Numbered from the stretch's first letter, positions 34,871 through 41,299 are shown. The stretch is 47,450 nt of DNA from Bradyrhizobium sp. (GCA_028290305.1 JAQGKC010000417.1:1-47450), one strand, 5' to 3'. Translations and numbers: made by a program. Notes: generated by a model not told the origin, from the sequence alone.

Positions 34871-35440
34871 ATGAAGATCGCAGTCATAGCTTGGGGTTCG
34901 CTGATATGGGACCGCCGGAACCTTGAGGTGACCGGCGATTTTGTGGCGAATGGACCCAGATTGAGCCTGGAATTCAGCCGCACTTCTCGTGACGGACGGC
35001 TCACACTTGTGATTGACGAAGAGCGAGGAGGTCTTTGCCCAACCTTCTCCGTCCAAAGCGCATTCGATGACTTGAATAAAGCGATCGATAATTTACGCCT
35101 TCGCGAGGGCATGCCCACTACGAAGGGTGTGGGCTTCATCGACCTTCAGAGCGGACGGGTCAGCCCCACCGCGCTCCAGCGCCATCCGCAAGCGGTTCAG
35201 ACGATTAAGGCGTGGGCTGGGGCGCTCGGCTACGGCGGCGCCATCTGGACCGCCCTCGCCAGCAACTTTCGCGAATCCGAAAAGACCGACCAACCGTTTT
35301 CACTAGAGGCTGGGATACGCTATCTTGAGGCGCGCGACGACCCGACGCTTGCAGCTGCCTTGAACTACATTAGGCAAGCACCGGCCGAGGTTCGGACCCC
35401 ATTTCGAACGGCCGTCAACAAACGTTGGCCGCAGACCTGA
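34871..35440 (+). CDS. gamma-glutamylcyclotransferase-fold-like protein at the end of the defence operon
   Basis: A 189-aa protein beginning with KIAVIAWGSLIWDRRNLEV (residues 2-20). The GSL turn after a hydrophobic strand resembles the YGSL motif of cyclotransferase-like proteins, and LSLEFSRTSRDGRLTLVIDEE matches the second strand pair. A conserved-looking GAIWTALASNF occurs near residue 120. I recall proteins of this shape annotated as hypothetical near defence genes, but the fold call is tentative. It probably belongs to the operon (70-base gap, same strand, same base composition). A role in sensing or clearing a small metabolite is speculative. Confidence 0.5.
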   Translation: MKIAVIAWGSLIWDRRNLEVTGDFVANGPRLSLEFSRTSRDGRLTLVIDEERGGLCPTFSVQSAFDDLNKAIDNLRLREGMPTTKGVGFIDLQSGRVSPTALQRHPQAVQTIKAWAGALGYGGAIWTALASNFRESEKTDQPFSLEAGIRYLEARDDPTLAAALNYIRQAPAEVRTPFRTAVNKRWPQT

Positions 35441-35483
35441 GGTGAGTATGCCGGCCGCGGGGCGAAGCGAAGCCCGCAAGCCT

Positions 35484-35574
35484 CTCGCTCGATAATAACC
35501 GATTTTCGAAAACGCCGGCTCTGGAGACTCGGCTACGAAGCACCAGCGCGTCTAGGCTCCTCGCTCGATCCTAA
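35484..35574. repeat. 15-bp near-direct repeats at the right edge of the defence operon
   Basis: CTCGCTCGATAATAA (35484-35498) and CTCGCTCGATCCTAA (35560-35574) match at 13 of 15 positions and are 76 bases apart. They lie in the gap between the defence operon and the - strand phage genes, close to the 3' end of the hydrolase gene. A hairpin GCGGGGC-N7-GCCCGC lies just left of them. Confidence 0.45.
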
Positions 35575-36084
35575 TCACGTCGGCGACACCCAGGCGCGGA
35601 TCCGGTGGCGCGGGTAGACCCTCTCGGTCACACGTCTGCCGCCGCCGTTGCCGCTGATGACGATCGGGTTTCCACTATTGTCGAAGCCCGAGACCACGCC
35701 GACATGACCGCCGCCGCGACGGCCCATCGTCACAACAGCTCCTACCTGGGGGGCGATGTGTTGGTGACGCTCCCAAGACAGGGCACGATCATCGACACCC
35801 GAGGCTCCTGTGATCTTGCGCAGGAATGCCGAGCACCAAAGGGTGCTGCGAACGCCAACCTCGTGAGCGGTCGCCCCGATATACTGGCGTGCGCGCTCGA
35901 CGACGCCGCTTCCGGTGCTGAAGCCGCTCTGGAAGCCGCCGAAAAACGACTGTTCCTGTTGTGGTGCAGCCTCCACGCGGGCGTGATGGTGATGCTGATG
36001 ATGTCGGTGCGGACGCGCTTCAGCGGCCGACAAGGTGACAGCAAGGATGGCGGCGCACGAAAGCGCCGTGATAAATCTCTTCAC
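35575..36084 (-). CDS. secreted CHAP/NlpC-like hydrolase (TIGR02594 type)
   Basis: A 169-aa exported protein. GTG 36084 is chosen because AGGAG lies nine bases upstream, followed by a signal peptide (KRFITALSCAAILAVTLSAAEA) and a His-rich stretch (RPHRHHQHHHH). The catalytic domain has WCSAFL (catalytic Cys), a GGGHVGVVSG strand (catalytic His) and IVISGNGG (Asn/Gly), the TIGR02594/CHAP pattern for peptidoglycan amidases. In a phage it could act in lysis or superinfection; in a lysogen it would be a periplasmic cell-wall enzyme. It is the last gene of the - strand phage block and runs toward the defence operon. Confidence 0.75.
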   Translation of the reverse strand: MKRFITALSCAAILAVTLSAAEARPHRHHQHHHHARVEAAPQQEQSFFGGFQSGFSTGSGVVERARQYIGATAHEVGVRSTLWCSAFLRKITGASGVDDRALSWERHQHIAPQVGAVVTMGRRGGGHVGVVSGFDNSGNPIVISGNGGGRRVTERVYPRHRIRAWVSPT

Positions 36085-36103
36085 GTTTTTCTCCTGGGTA
36101 GGT

Positions 36104-36385
36104 TTAGGCGGAACGCCGCTGAGCAACGGCGTGACGATCAGCCTCGACGGCTGCGTAGATGGGCTGACGGGTCCACTCGTTGTCGTATTGACGGGCGAAC
36201 GTCTGCTGCACCTGGGAGATGAACAGGCGCGCTGCCTCTTCACCCATATCGGCGATAACCTGCTCGCCGAATTTCATGCGGAAGAACAGCTTCGACTCCT
36301 CTCCGGTGTCGGTGTCGACGTTCTTCGCGGCGACGAACTCGATCGGTCCTGCGATCATTATCGTCACCTCGACTGCCTTGATCAT
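36104..36385 (-). CDS. phage protein of unknown function (93 aa)
   Basis: A 93-aa protein with an N-terminal beta part (MIKAVEVTIMIAGPIEFVAAKNVDTDTGEESKLFFRMKFGEQVI) and a C-terminal helix ending in AQRRSA. No known motif. Its ATG overlaps the stop of the MT-A70 gene (ATGA), so it is co-translated with the methylase. It may be a partner of that enzyme or simply a co-transcribed accessory gene. Confidence 0.6.
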   Translation of the reverse strand: MIKAVEVTIMIAGPIEFVAAKNVDTDTGEESKLFFRMKFGEQVIADMGEEAARLFISQVQQTFARQYDNEWTRQPIYAAVEADRHAVAQRRSA

Positions 36386-37014
36386 GCTGCCTCCGCTGCT
36401 GCTGCCTGGGGGTTGAACTTCGAGGTTTCATTTCCCCAGGCGTCCCAGCCGGGCCGCTGCTGGCGACTGAAGATGTCCGCCTTCGGGTAGGGTCCAGCCA
36501 TCTTCGCGGCCTCGACGTAACCCTCGTCGGGCTTGCGCGAGTGCTCACGGCGCGACGAAAGGATCGCCGAGCGGATCGAGCGGCTGTGGATGCGGGGAGT
36601 GCCGACCTTCCCGATGAGGAAGGGCTCGTGGCAGTTGCGGAGAACGTAGCCGGTTCCGAACGTCGGCCGGCTCATGTCATTGACCATCTTCACCCAGACA
36701 CCCTGGGTGCAGTAGGTGACGCCCCACTTGTCGAAGCAGGCGCGGGCTGCGTCGTACATCGGGGCTGTGGCGTAGAGCCAAACCCACATGCCGTCGGGAT
36801 GCGCCAGATCGTTGATCGGCATCGCGAAGATGTCGTTGAGCGACATGCAGTCGTAGTGCTGCTCGGCCGACTTTCCTTTGCCGGCATCGGAATAGGTCTT
36901 GAACGACCACGGCGGATCGATCTTCGCGAGGCCGTAATGGTTGCGGCGAAGCGGAGCGAGCGGTCTGACGATCGGATCGTATGGAACTGGGGTCACTTGC
37001 ATCTCAATTTGCAT
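36382..37014 (-). CDS. MT-A70 family adenine methyltransferase
   Basis: A 210-aa phage methylase. The catalytic DPPWSF motif is at residues 33-38 and the C-terminal RPGWDAWGNE block is the typical MT-A70 ending. MWVWLYATAPMYDAARACFDKWGV and GYVLRNCHEPFLIGKVG are conserved strand-helix elements of the family. MT-A70 enzymes methylate adenine N6 in DNA or RNA; in phages they usually protect phage DNA against host restriction. ATG 37014 lies inside the early-region element, and a second ATG lies at 37002, so the start is uncertain by four codons. It overlaps the next gene by ATGA. Confidence 0.85.
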   Translation of the reverse strand: MQIEMQVTPVPYDPIVRPLAPLRRNHYGLAKIDPPWSFKTYSDAGKGKSAEQHYDCMSLNDIFAMPINDLAHPDGMWVWLYATAPMYDAARACFDKWGVTYCTQGVWVKMVNDMSRPTFGTGYVLRNCHEPFLIGKVGTPRIHSRSIRSAILSSRREHSRKPDEGYVEAAKMAGPYPKADIFSRQQRPGWDAWGNETSKFNPQAAAAEAA

Positions 37015-37022
37015 TCAAACAA
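37007..37022 (-). promoter_or_regulatory. early-region element, copy 3 (- strand TTGTTTGAATGCAAAT)
   Basis: On the - strand this copy lies at the 5' end of the MT-A70 gene and includes its ATG. It keeps TTG and TGAATGCAAAT of the other copies. Confidence 0.6.
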
Positions 37023-37026
37023 ACGC

Positions 37027-37125
37027 TTAGGCATGCGTCGGATGGTGGTGCTCCAGGTAGAGCAACCAGACCCAGATCGTGTCGTCGTGGTAATAGAGCC
37101 GCGCTCGGCGCAACCACCGGATCAT
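37027..37125 (-). CDS. 32-aa small phage protein
   Basis: A 32-aa frame starting at ATG 37125, whose A-T-G-A overlaps the stop of the upstream Cys-rich gene. It encodes a Trp/Tyr/Leu-rich helix (DDTIWVWLLYLEHHH) with a His-rich end, so it may be a small amphipathic or membrane peptide. Coupling by ATGA in a tight phage operon supports that it is translated. It is too short for family assignment. Confidence 0.45.
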   Translation of the reverse strand: MIRWLRRARLYYHDDTIWVWLLYLEHHHPTHA

Positions 37126-37418
37126 AGGCCCAGCTCCTTCTTCCACTGCTGGGCCTCGGCAAGCTTCGTTGGATCAACGACGTCCGCTTCGTCCTTCGCC
37201 AGGATTGCCTGCACCAGCAGGGCGTCGGGTAGGGTCGACTGGCACGGCTGCTTCTTGTCCTGCCGCTGACAGTTGGCTTCCGTCAGCTTTTGACGGACGA
37301 CGAACATGTCGCGCGGACCGAAGCGATCGAGCAGCTTCACTCGGCTCATGCGACCTTCGCGGTCGCACTGAGCGCATTTGACCCGGACGTAGGGAAGGGG
37401 CCATTGATCAAGCCGCAT
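37122..37418 (-). CDS. Cys-rich phage protein (98 aa)
   Basis: A 98-aa protein with CAQC at residues 15-18 and two later Cys (near residues 50 and 59) that together look like a zinc ribbon: VRVKCAQCDREGRMSRVKLLDRFGPRDMFVVRQKLTEANC. The pattern 'C..C.R.GR......L..RFG.....' recurs in small phage zinc-ribbon proteins. The C-terminal half is helical (LVQAILAKDEADVV). It overlaps the dCMP deaminase gene by 11 bases and the 32-aa gene by ATGA. The function is unknown. Confidence 0.6.
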   Translation of the reverse strand: MRLDQWPLPYVRVKCAQCDREGRMSRVKLLDRFGPRDMFVVRQKLTEANCQRQDKKQPCQSTLPDALLVQAILAKDEADVVDPTKLAEAQQWKKELGL

Positions 37419-37887
37419 AGTCGATCAACTCCCACCTCACACGGGCTTCGTCGTAGAGGTCCTGTGCTGCCCTGAACGAGTCGTTCCAGCGCGGATTATC
37501 GACGAGCGGAGCCACCACGCGGGTGATGCCGGCCTGGATGACCTGCAGGGCACACTTCGCACACGTCAGGAACGGCCAGATGTAAAGCGTGTAGCCATCG
37601 AGCGGCTCACGCGCCCAAGTGATCGCGTTGATCTCGCCATGCACGGTGTAATCCAGCTTCACATCACGGTTGTTCAGGCGCTCGGGAAGGTCCGCAATCT
37701 TGCGCGGGAAGCCGTTGTAGCCGAACGACGCCGGGGTCCTGTCGGGCCGGACGATGACGGCGCCGACCTGCGTGCTCGGGTCCTTCGAAGCGCTGGCGTA
37801 CCACTTCGCGCCGTTCAGGTAGAACCGGTCCCACCAGGCCTGAGTGCGGCTCGGCAGAAGCTGAGGATCTATGCGCAGCGTCATCAC
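37408..37887 (-). CDS. dCMP deaminase
   Basis: A 159-aa deoxycytidylate deaminase, converting dCMP to dUMP for dTMP synthesis. Zinc ligands are visible: HGEINAI (His83, catalytic Glu85) and PFLTCAKC (Cys109, Cys112). The N-terminus DRFYLNGAKWYASASKDPSTQVGAVIV and the GYNGFPRKI segment are typical. The protein opens with two Met; either may be used. With dNMP kinase it gives the phage control of pyrimidine nucleotide supply. It overlaps the repeat-protein gene by four bases. Confidence 0.9.
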   Translation of the reverse strand: MMTLRIDPQLLPSRTQAWWDRFYLNGAKWYASASKDPSTQVGAVIVRPDRTPASFGYNGFPRKIADLPERLNNRDVKLDYTVHGEINAITWAREPLDGYTLYIWPFLTCAKCALQVIQAGITRVVAPLVDNPRWNDSFRAAQDLYDEARVRWELIDYAA

Positions 37888-38600
37888 TTCGCCTCCTGCT
37901 GCGTGAGGTGGTTGTAGCCGTCGCTGTCGGTGCAGGGCGGGCAGCGGGTGACCTTGCCAGCCGCGACCGCCTTCTCGATCTGGTCGAACAGATCGGGCGG
38001 GATGACGCCCTTGCCACCGCTGGACCGATAACGGGTCACGGCGCGAGCGCGAGCCTGGATCTTGGGCGTCAGGGTCTCGATCAGATCGGTCGGTTTGGCC
38101 GGCGCAGCCTTGCGCTCGACGAACGCATGCATCTTCGAAGCCTTCGGCAATACCGTGCCGCGGAGCGCTGCGGCCTGTCCGATCGACAGACCAGCCTCGA
38201 TTTCCTGCTGGGTTCTTTTGAGCCGCTTTGCCTTATCCTTGCCACGCTTGCCGTGTGTTGGAGACTTGCCCTTCGCCGTCTTCGGCGAGCGCATCGCCTG
38301 CGCCTGCTCGATCGAGAGACCGAGGCGTATTTCTTCGTTGGTGCGGCGGAATCGCAACACCGACGAGCGATCAATCACCGCAGCTTCGGGCGCGGGAAAT
38401 ACCTCCGGTGTTCCTTTGGACGCCGGACGATCTGCGGTTTGAATGCAGACCTCGGACTCGACTCGAGTAGGAGCCGATAGGTCACTATTGCTGAACGTTT
38501 TTTGGCTAGAAACAATCTGTAACGGTTTGGTAATCAGGTACTTTATTCGATTGGTGATCGATCGGAACAAGCGGGTCTCCATTTGCTTTCGTATTTGCAT
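37884..38600 (-). CDS. basic repeat protein with two 'RTxEEIxxGLSIxQAxAxR' units
   Basis: A 238-aa protein from ATG 38600 (a GTG at 38663 and an ATG at 38582 are alternatives). Two copies of a 19-residue unit, RTNEEIRLGLSIEQAQAMR (86-104) and RTQQEIEAGLSIGQAAALR (129-147), are spaced 43 residues apart and joined by Lys/Arg/Gly-rich linkers. The unit resembles a short helix-turn-helix, so nucleic-acid binding is plausible. The C-terminus has CPPC (220-223) and a GGKGVIPPDLFDQIEKA helix. No family is recognised. It heads the - strand phage operon and its start lies in the AATGCAAAT element. Confidence 0.6.
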   Translation of the reverse strand: MQIRKQMETRLFRSITNRIKYLITKPLQIVSSQKTFSNSDLSAPTRVESEVCIQTADRPASKGTPEVFPAPEAAVIDRSSVLRFRRTNEEIRLGLSIEQAQAMRSPKTAKGKSPTHGKRGKDKAKRLKRTQQEIEAGLSIGQAAALRGTVLPKASKMHAFVERKAAPAKPTDLIETLTPKIQARARAVTRYRSSGGKGVIPPDLFDQIEKAVAAGKVTRCPPCTDSDGYNHLTQQEAK

Positions 38601-38608
38601 TAGAGCAA
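38593..38608 (-). promoter_or_regulatory. early-region element, copy 4 (- strand TTGCTCTAATGCAAAT)
   Basis: This copy lies at the 5' end of the repeat-protein gene on the - strand and includes a TTTGCT-N4-TGCAAA near-palindrome. The ATG in the element is the likely start codon. A looser relative, TTGCATTTTCGTGCAAAT, lies at 38741-38758 on the + strand. Confidence 0.6.
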
Positions 38609-38818
38609 ATGAAGACGAAAGGCAAGAACTAGTTCGGACCGCTTTGTTCAGGGGATATTTCACTTATGTTGCTGAGATTTAAGGGCCACACCGGGAACTT
38701 AGGTAGCCCGTTCCGTATTTCTACGGTGCCCCATAAACGCTTGCATTTTCGTGCAAATATCGTTAGCGGTCCGCCCCAGCCGGTGACGTTCCAATGACAG
38801 ACGCAGGTCGCAGAAAAA

Positions 38819-39169
38819 ATGAAAAGCGCTTTCGAATACCGTTCCTATGAAGTCAGCAACGAGGGAGGCTTCTATATTGCCAAGTCCCTCGACGGTGAGC
38901 CCGGTCAGCTCGTTTCCAAACACCTTATCCGCGTCCTGAGATCGATCGACGTTCTTTGGGAGGCCCTTGAAACTGCCACCATGCCCGATTGGTGTGCGAC
39001 CTACCTGCAAGGCAACACCTTGCATTGCGATCTCGACGTTTTCGCCGACTCGCTCGCTCCCGCTCTTTCGCCAAAATCCTCGAACGACAGTCGAGACCCT
39101 TTGGCGACGGTCCATAAGTTTTTCCCTGCCAGCGCCAAGCCCGCTTTGCAGGTCGTGGCGGCTGCCTAA
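38819..39169 (+). CDS. 'YIAKSLDGEP' domain protein, copy 1 (116 aa)
   Basis: A 116-aa protein of unknown function. Residues 5-60 (FEYRSYEVSNEGGFYIAKSLDGEPGQLVSKHLIRVLRSIDVLWEALE...) are clearly related to the start of the next gene (identical GEP and YIAKSLDGEP stretches, same spacing). The rest is a low-complexity Ser/Pro/Ala tail. The pair probably arose by duplication. It lies divergent to the - strand phage operon across a 155-bp gap. Whether it is phage cargo or a remnant of host sequence is not clear. Confidence 0.5.
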   Translation: MKSAFEYRSYEVSNEGGFYIAKSLDGEPGQLVSKHLIRVLRSIDVLWEALETATMPDWCATYLQGNTLHCDLDVFADSLAPALSPKSSNDSRDPLATVHKFFPASAKPALQVVAAA

Positions 39170-39194
39170 AGAAGCTGGATTAGGGGGAAGGGAA

Positions 39195-39854
39195 ATGACG
39201 GAACCAATTCACTACCGGTCCTACATCATAGAGGCGGAGGACGGATGGTACATCGCGAAGTCGCTCGACGGCGAGCCGGAAGAGATCTGCTCGCGCCATC
39301 TTCTTCGGCTGATGCGGGCGATCGATGAGCTTTGGGCCTCGCTCGAAACGGGAAAGATCCCGCAGTGGTTCAGTCACGAGGCGCTGATCAATCTCGATCA
39401 GCCGGTTCGCTCCGCGTTCAGGCTGCCGAAGCTGCGCAAGTCTGCGGAGAGTGTGCCATCAGAGGTCGATCCTCCTAGGAGCATGGCGACCATCTTCCTG
39501 ATGATCGTGGCGGCGGTCGGTATCGCGATGCCCATTGCGATCGGACTGCACCAGCTCGTATCAACTTCCGAACCCGCCATCATCTTCACACTTGCCGTGA
39601 TGGCTATCGCGCTGACCTATGGAACCGTGCCGGCCGTGCTAGCAAGCATCGTCTCGATGATCGTCTATAATTTTTCGTTTGTGTTGCCGATGATGCACTT
39701 GCCCGTGCCCGGAGCCGAAGAACTTTCCTATACTGCGATCAACATCGCCATCTCGATCCTGTTGCCGTGGATTTTTGGCACGAGGAAGGTGATCAGTCAC
39801 AAAGCAGCAACGGGGTCAGACCGTACTCAAGACACTGCTTTGCCATATCTCTAG
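39195..39854 (+). CDS. 'YIAKSLDGEP' domain fused to KdpD-type membrane domain (DUF4118-like)
   Basis: A 219-aa protein. ATG 39195 follows GGGGGAAGGG. Residues 5-60 repeat the domain of the previous gene; residues about 98-195 hold four membrane segments (ATIFLMIVAAVGIAMPIAIGL, AIIFTLAVMAIALTYGT, VPAVLASIVSMIVYNFSFVLPMMHLP, TAINIAISILLPWIFG). The '..ALTYGTVPAVLAS...Y.F.F..P' pattern matches the DUF4118 membrane domain of KdpD-type sensors. No kinase domain follows; the frame ends soon after the last segment and overlaps the opposing DUF4326-SLOG gene by 62 bases, so the 3' end may be truncated. Confidence 0.6.
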   Translation: MTEPIHYRSYIIEAEDGWYIAKSLDGEPEEICSRHLLRLMRAIDELWASLETGKIPQWFSHEALINLDQPVRSAFRLPKLRKSAESVPSEVDPPRSMATIFLMIVAAVGIAMPIAIGLHQLVSTSEPAIIFTLAVMAIALTYGTVPAVLASIVSMIVYNFSFVLPMMHLPVPGAEELSYTAINIAISILLPWIFGTRKVISHKAATGSDRTQDTALPYL

Positions 39855-40438
39855 TTCCTTTCCCGCCGGGAAACCCGATCGCTTCATTCGGGCGACCCTG
39901 GCGCAACATCAGCATGTTCCGATACGGTCCAGCGGCAGCGTCATATAGTTTGCCACGACTATTCGTTCTCACGAGCGCACCCGGCCGCTCGATGTTGTCC
40001 CAATCAGCCGGGTAGGGATCCACCGCGACACCGCGATCCTCAGCCCATTGCCGGGCCAGCCTGTCAGCTCCCGACATCTCCCCCTCAATGAGGCAGGTGA
40101 TCCGCCTGCGCGCTTGCTCGCTGTCGAGGATGCCGTACAGCGTCTCCCGATCGCGATAGTTCCGACCGCCGAAGACCACCACGCGATGGTTGGCCTTCAG
40201 CAGGATCGAATCTCCATGGCAGCGATGCGGCCAGCAGAAGCAGACCAGATCCTTTCCGCTCAACGCGCTGACGTCCATGTCAGGCAGCTGCTCGCACTCG
40301 AACCGATTGCAGACCTGGTCGCGGCCGCCGTCCTTGTCGATGACGAACCGATTGCCGTATGGCGATCCTCGTCCGATGTAGACGGCACCACGGCGGCGCG
40401 TCGCCGTGGTGCCTGTTGTAGACGCGAGGTGCCGGCAT
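39793..40438 (-). pseudogene. DUF4326-SLOG (DUF2493-like) phage protein, split by an apparent frameshift
   Basis: The C-terminal 161 codons (from 40278) encode a complete SLOG-type domain: VVVFGGRNYRDRETL, LIEGEMSGADRLARQWAEDRGV and YPADW. Upstream in the same frame lies the rest of a DUF4326 domain (AVYIGRGSPYGNRFVIDKDGG, GKDLVCFCWPHRCHGD), but its start MPAPRVYNRHHGDAPP (ATG 40438, AAAAGG upstream) is in a different frame. The switch falls at about 40,388-40,392, inside a 12-bp perfect hairpin; one extra T would explain it. DUF4326-SLOG proteins are common phage genes of unknown function, thought to bind nucleotides. It may be inactive, or the frameshift may be a sequencing error. Confidence 0.7.
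40384..40413. repeat. 12-bp perfect inverted repeat inside the DUF4326 gene
   Basis: GGCACCACGGCG (40384-40395), loop GCGCGT, CGCCGTGGTGCC (40402-40413). It coincides with the apparent frameshift. Confidence 0.8.
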
Positions 40439-40518
40439 CAAGTTACCTTTTCTTTGAAAACGAACCCCTGGACTCAATTGCCCAGGCTGGTTTGAAGCAG
40501 AATCTGGCTCCCAAGGAC

Positions 40519-40547
40519 TTGTAAGTCGGATAATCAGACATTATGCT
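40519..40547 (+). promoter_or_regulatory. sigma70-type promoter of the protease-switch operon
   Basis: TTGTAA (40519-40524) and TATGCT (40542-40547) with a 17-base spacer, 34 bases ahead of the first gene start. An ATAAT-N5-ATTAT palindrome (40530-40544) covers the spacer and the -10. Confidence 0.55.
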
Positions 40548-40570
40548 CCTTTTTAGTGTTAGAAAAACAC
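40530..40570 (+). promoter_or_regulatory. two 5-5-5 palindromes, candidate operators
   Basis: ATAAT-CAGAC-ATTAT (40530-40544) and GTGTT-AGAAA-AACAC (40556-40570), one across the promoter and one just downstream. The XRE protein encoded two genes on is the likely binder. Confidence 0.5.
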
Positions 40571-40580
40571 AGGAACTGAT

Positions 40581-40925
40581 GTGTCAACGATCACCCTTTC
40601 GGCCCCGGTTGCACTGGCGCCAGCGTTCCCAACAGCCGCAGTCACATCTTGCCTGCACGATGAACTGATCGAAGCCGTGAAGGCCGAGGCGTTGATCAAA
40701 GGAACCACGTTGCCCGGTTCTCCCGCCCAAATCGCGAAGGCGTCGGTCCCAATCGACTCGCTCGTGGTGGTTTCGATCCTGTGCGCGATAGAGCCAATTG
40801 TAGGATTCGAATTGCCAGAACACGTAGTCCGCACCGGCGGATACAGCTCCGTTGAAAGCGCACTTGGGCATTTGCTTCCACGGATCGAAGCGCAATGGAC
40901 CAAGAAGAAAGGAGCGAAGCCATGA
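40581..40925 (+). CDS. acyl-carrier-protein-like small protein (DSL motif)
   Basis: A 114-aa protein from GTG 40581 (AGGA upstream). Residues about 58-110 read PIDSLVVVSILCAIEPIVGFELPEHVVRTGGYSSVESALGHLLPRIEAQW. The DSL motif followed by a hydrophobic helix and a second short helix is the plan of carrier proteins, where the Ser takes phosphopantetheine. The N-terminal 50 residues (Ala-rich, then a helix) have no clear match, and an unrelated four-helix protein is possible. It is the first gene of the operon; its stop overlaps the XRE start (ATGA). Confidence 0.5.
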   Translation: MSTITLSAPVALAPAFPTAAVTSCLHDELIEAVKAEALIKGTTLPGSPAQIAKASVPIDSLVVVSILCAIEPIVGFELPEHVVRTGGYSSVESALGHLLPRIEAQWTKKKGAKP

Positions 40926-41296
40926 TCGATCCTGTCAGTCATCACGACAATGACGAAGAAGAGCGTCGTCGCCTGGGCGATCGGCTAAGGGAGGCGCGGA
41001 AATATCTTGGGCTCAAGCAGGAAGAGGTGGCTACATATCTCAAGATACCTCGAACCGCGCTCACGGACATTGAGAATGGGCAGCGTCGTGTTGAAGCCAT
41101 AGAGCTGGCGCGTCTCGCTAGGCTTTACAGACAGCCGGTTGGCTATTTTGCCGGTGAGGACGAAGCGTCGTCCAGTTTGCCAGTAGATGTTGCGCATTTA
41201 GCTCGGCGCGCCGCCGATCTCTCGCAGCAAGATCGCGACGAGCTTGGCCGCTTTGCAGAGTATTTGCGGGCGCGGTCGCTCGCGGCGAGGGGATAG
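40922..41296 (+). CDS. XRE-family repressor of the protease-switch operon
   Basis: A 124-aa DNA-binding protein. ATG 40922 is preferred over 40895 because AAAGGAG lies eight bases upstream and it overlaps the previous stop by ATGA. The helix-turn-helix is at residues about 19-60 (LGDRLREARKYLGLKQEEVATYLKIPRTALTDIENGQRRV), followed by a short region and a C-terminal helix (LSQQDRDELGRFAEYLRAR). With the ImmA-type protease next door it matches the ImmR-ImmA logic of mobile elements: repressor cleaved by its partner. It probably binds the palindromes at 40530-40570. Confidence 0.85.
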   Translation: MIDPVSHHDNDEEERRRLGDRLREARKYLGLKQEEVATYLKIPRTALTDIENGQRRVEAIELARLARLYRQPVGYFAGEDEASSSLPVDVAHLARRAADLSQQDRDELGRFAEYLRARSLAARG

Positions 41297-41299
41297 TAC

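Noticed and set aside
24647..35440. Complete DISARM system
   Set aside because: drmA, drmB (DUF1998) and drmC (PLD) are not present; only DrmD-like and methylase functions are seen, with DUF499 instead.
35605..36222. 205-aa open frame on the + strand opposite the hydrolase gene
   Set aside because: Shadow frame; the - strand gene has a signal peptide, ribosome site and catalytic motifs.
40384..40413. Hairpin as a terminator
   Set aside because: It lies inside the DUF4326 coding region, has no T-run, and coincides with the frame break.
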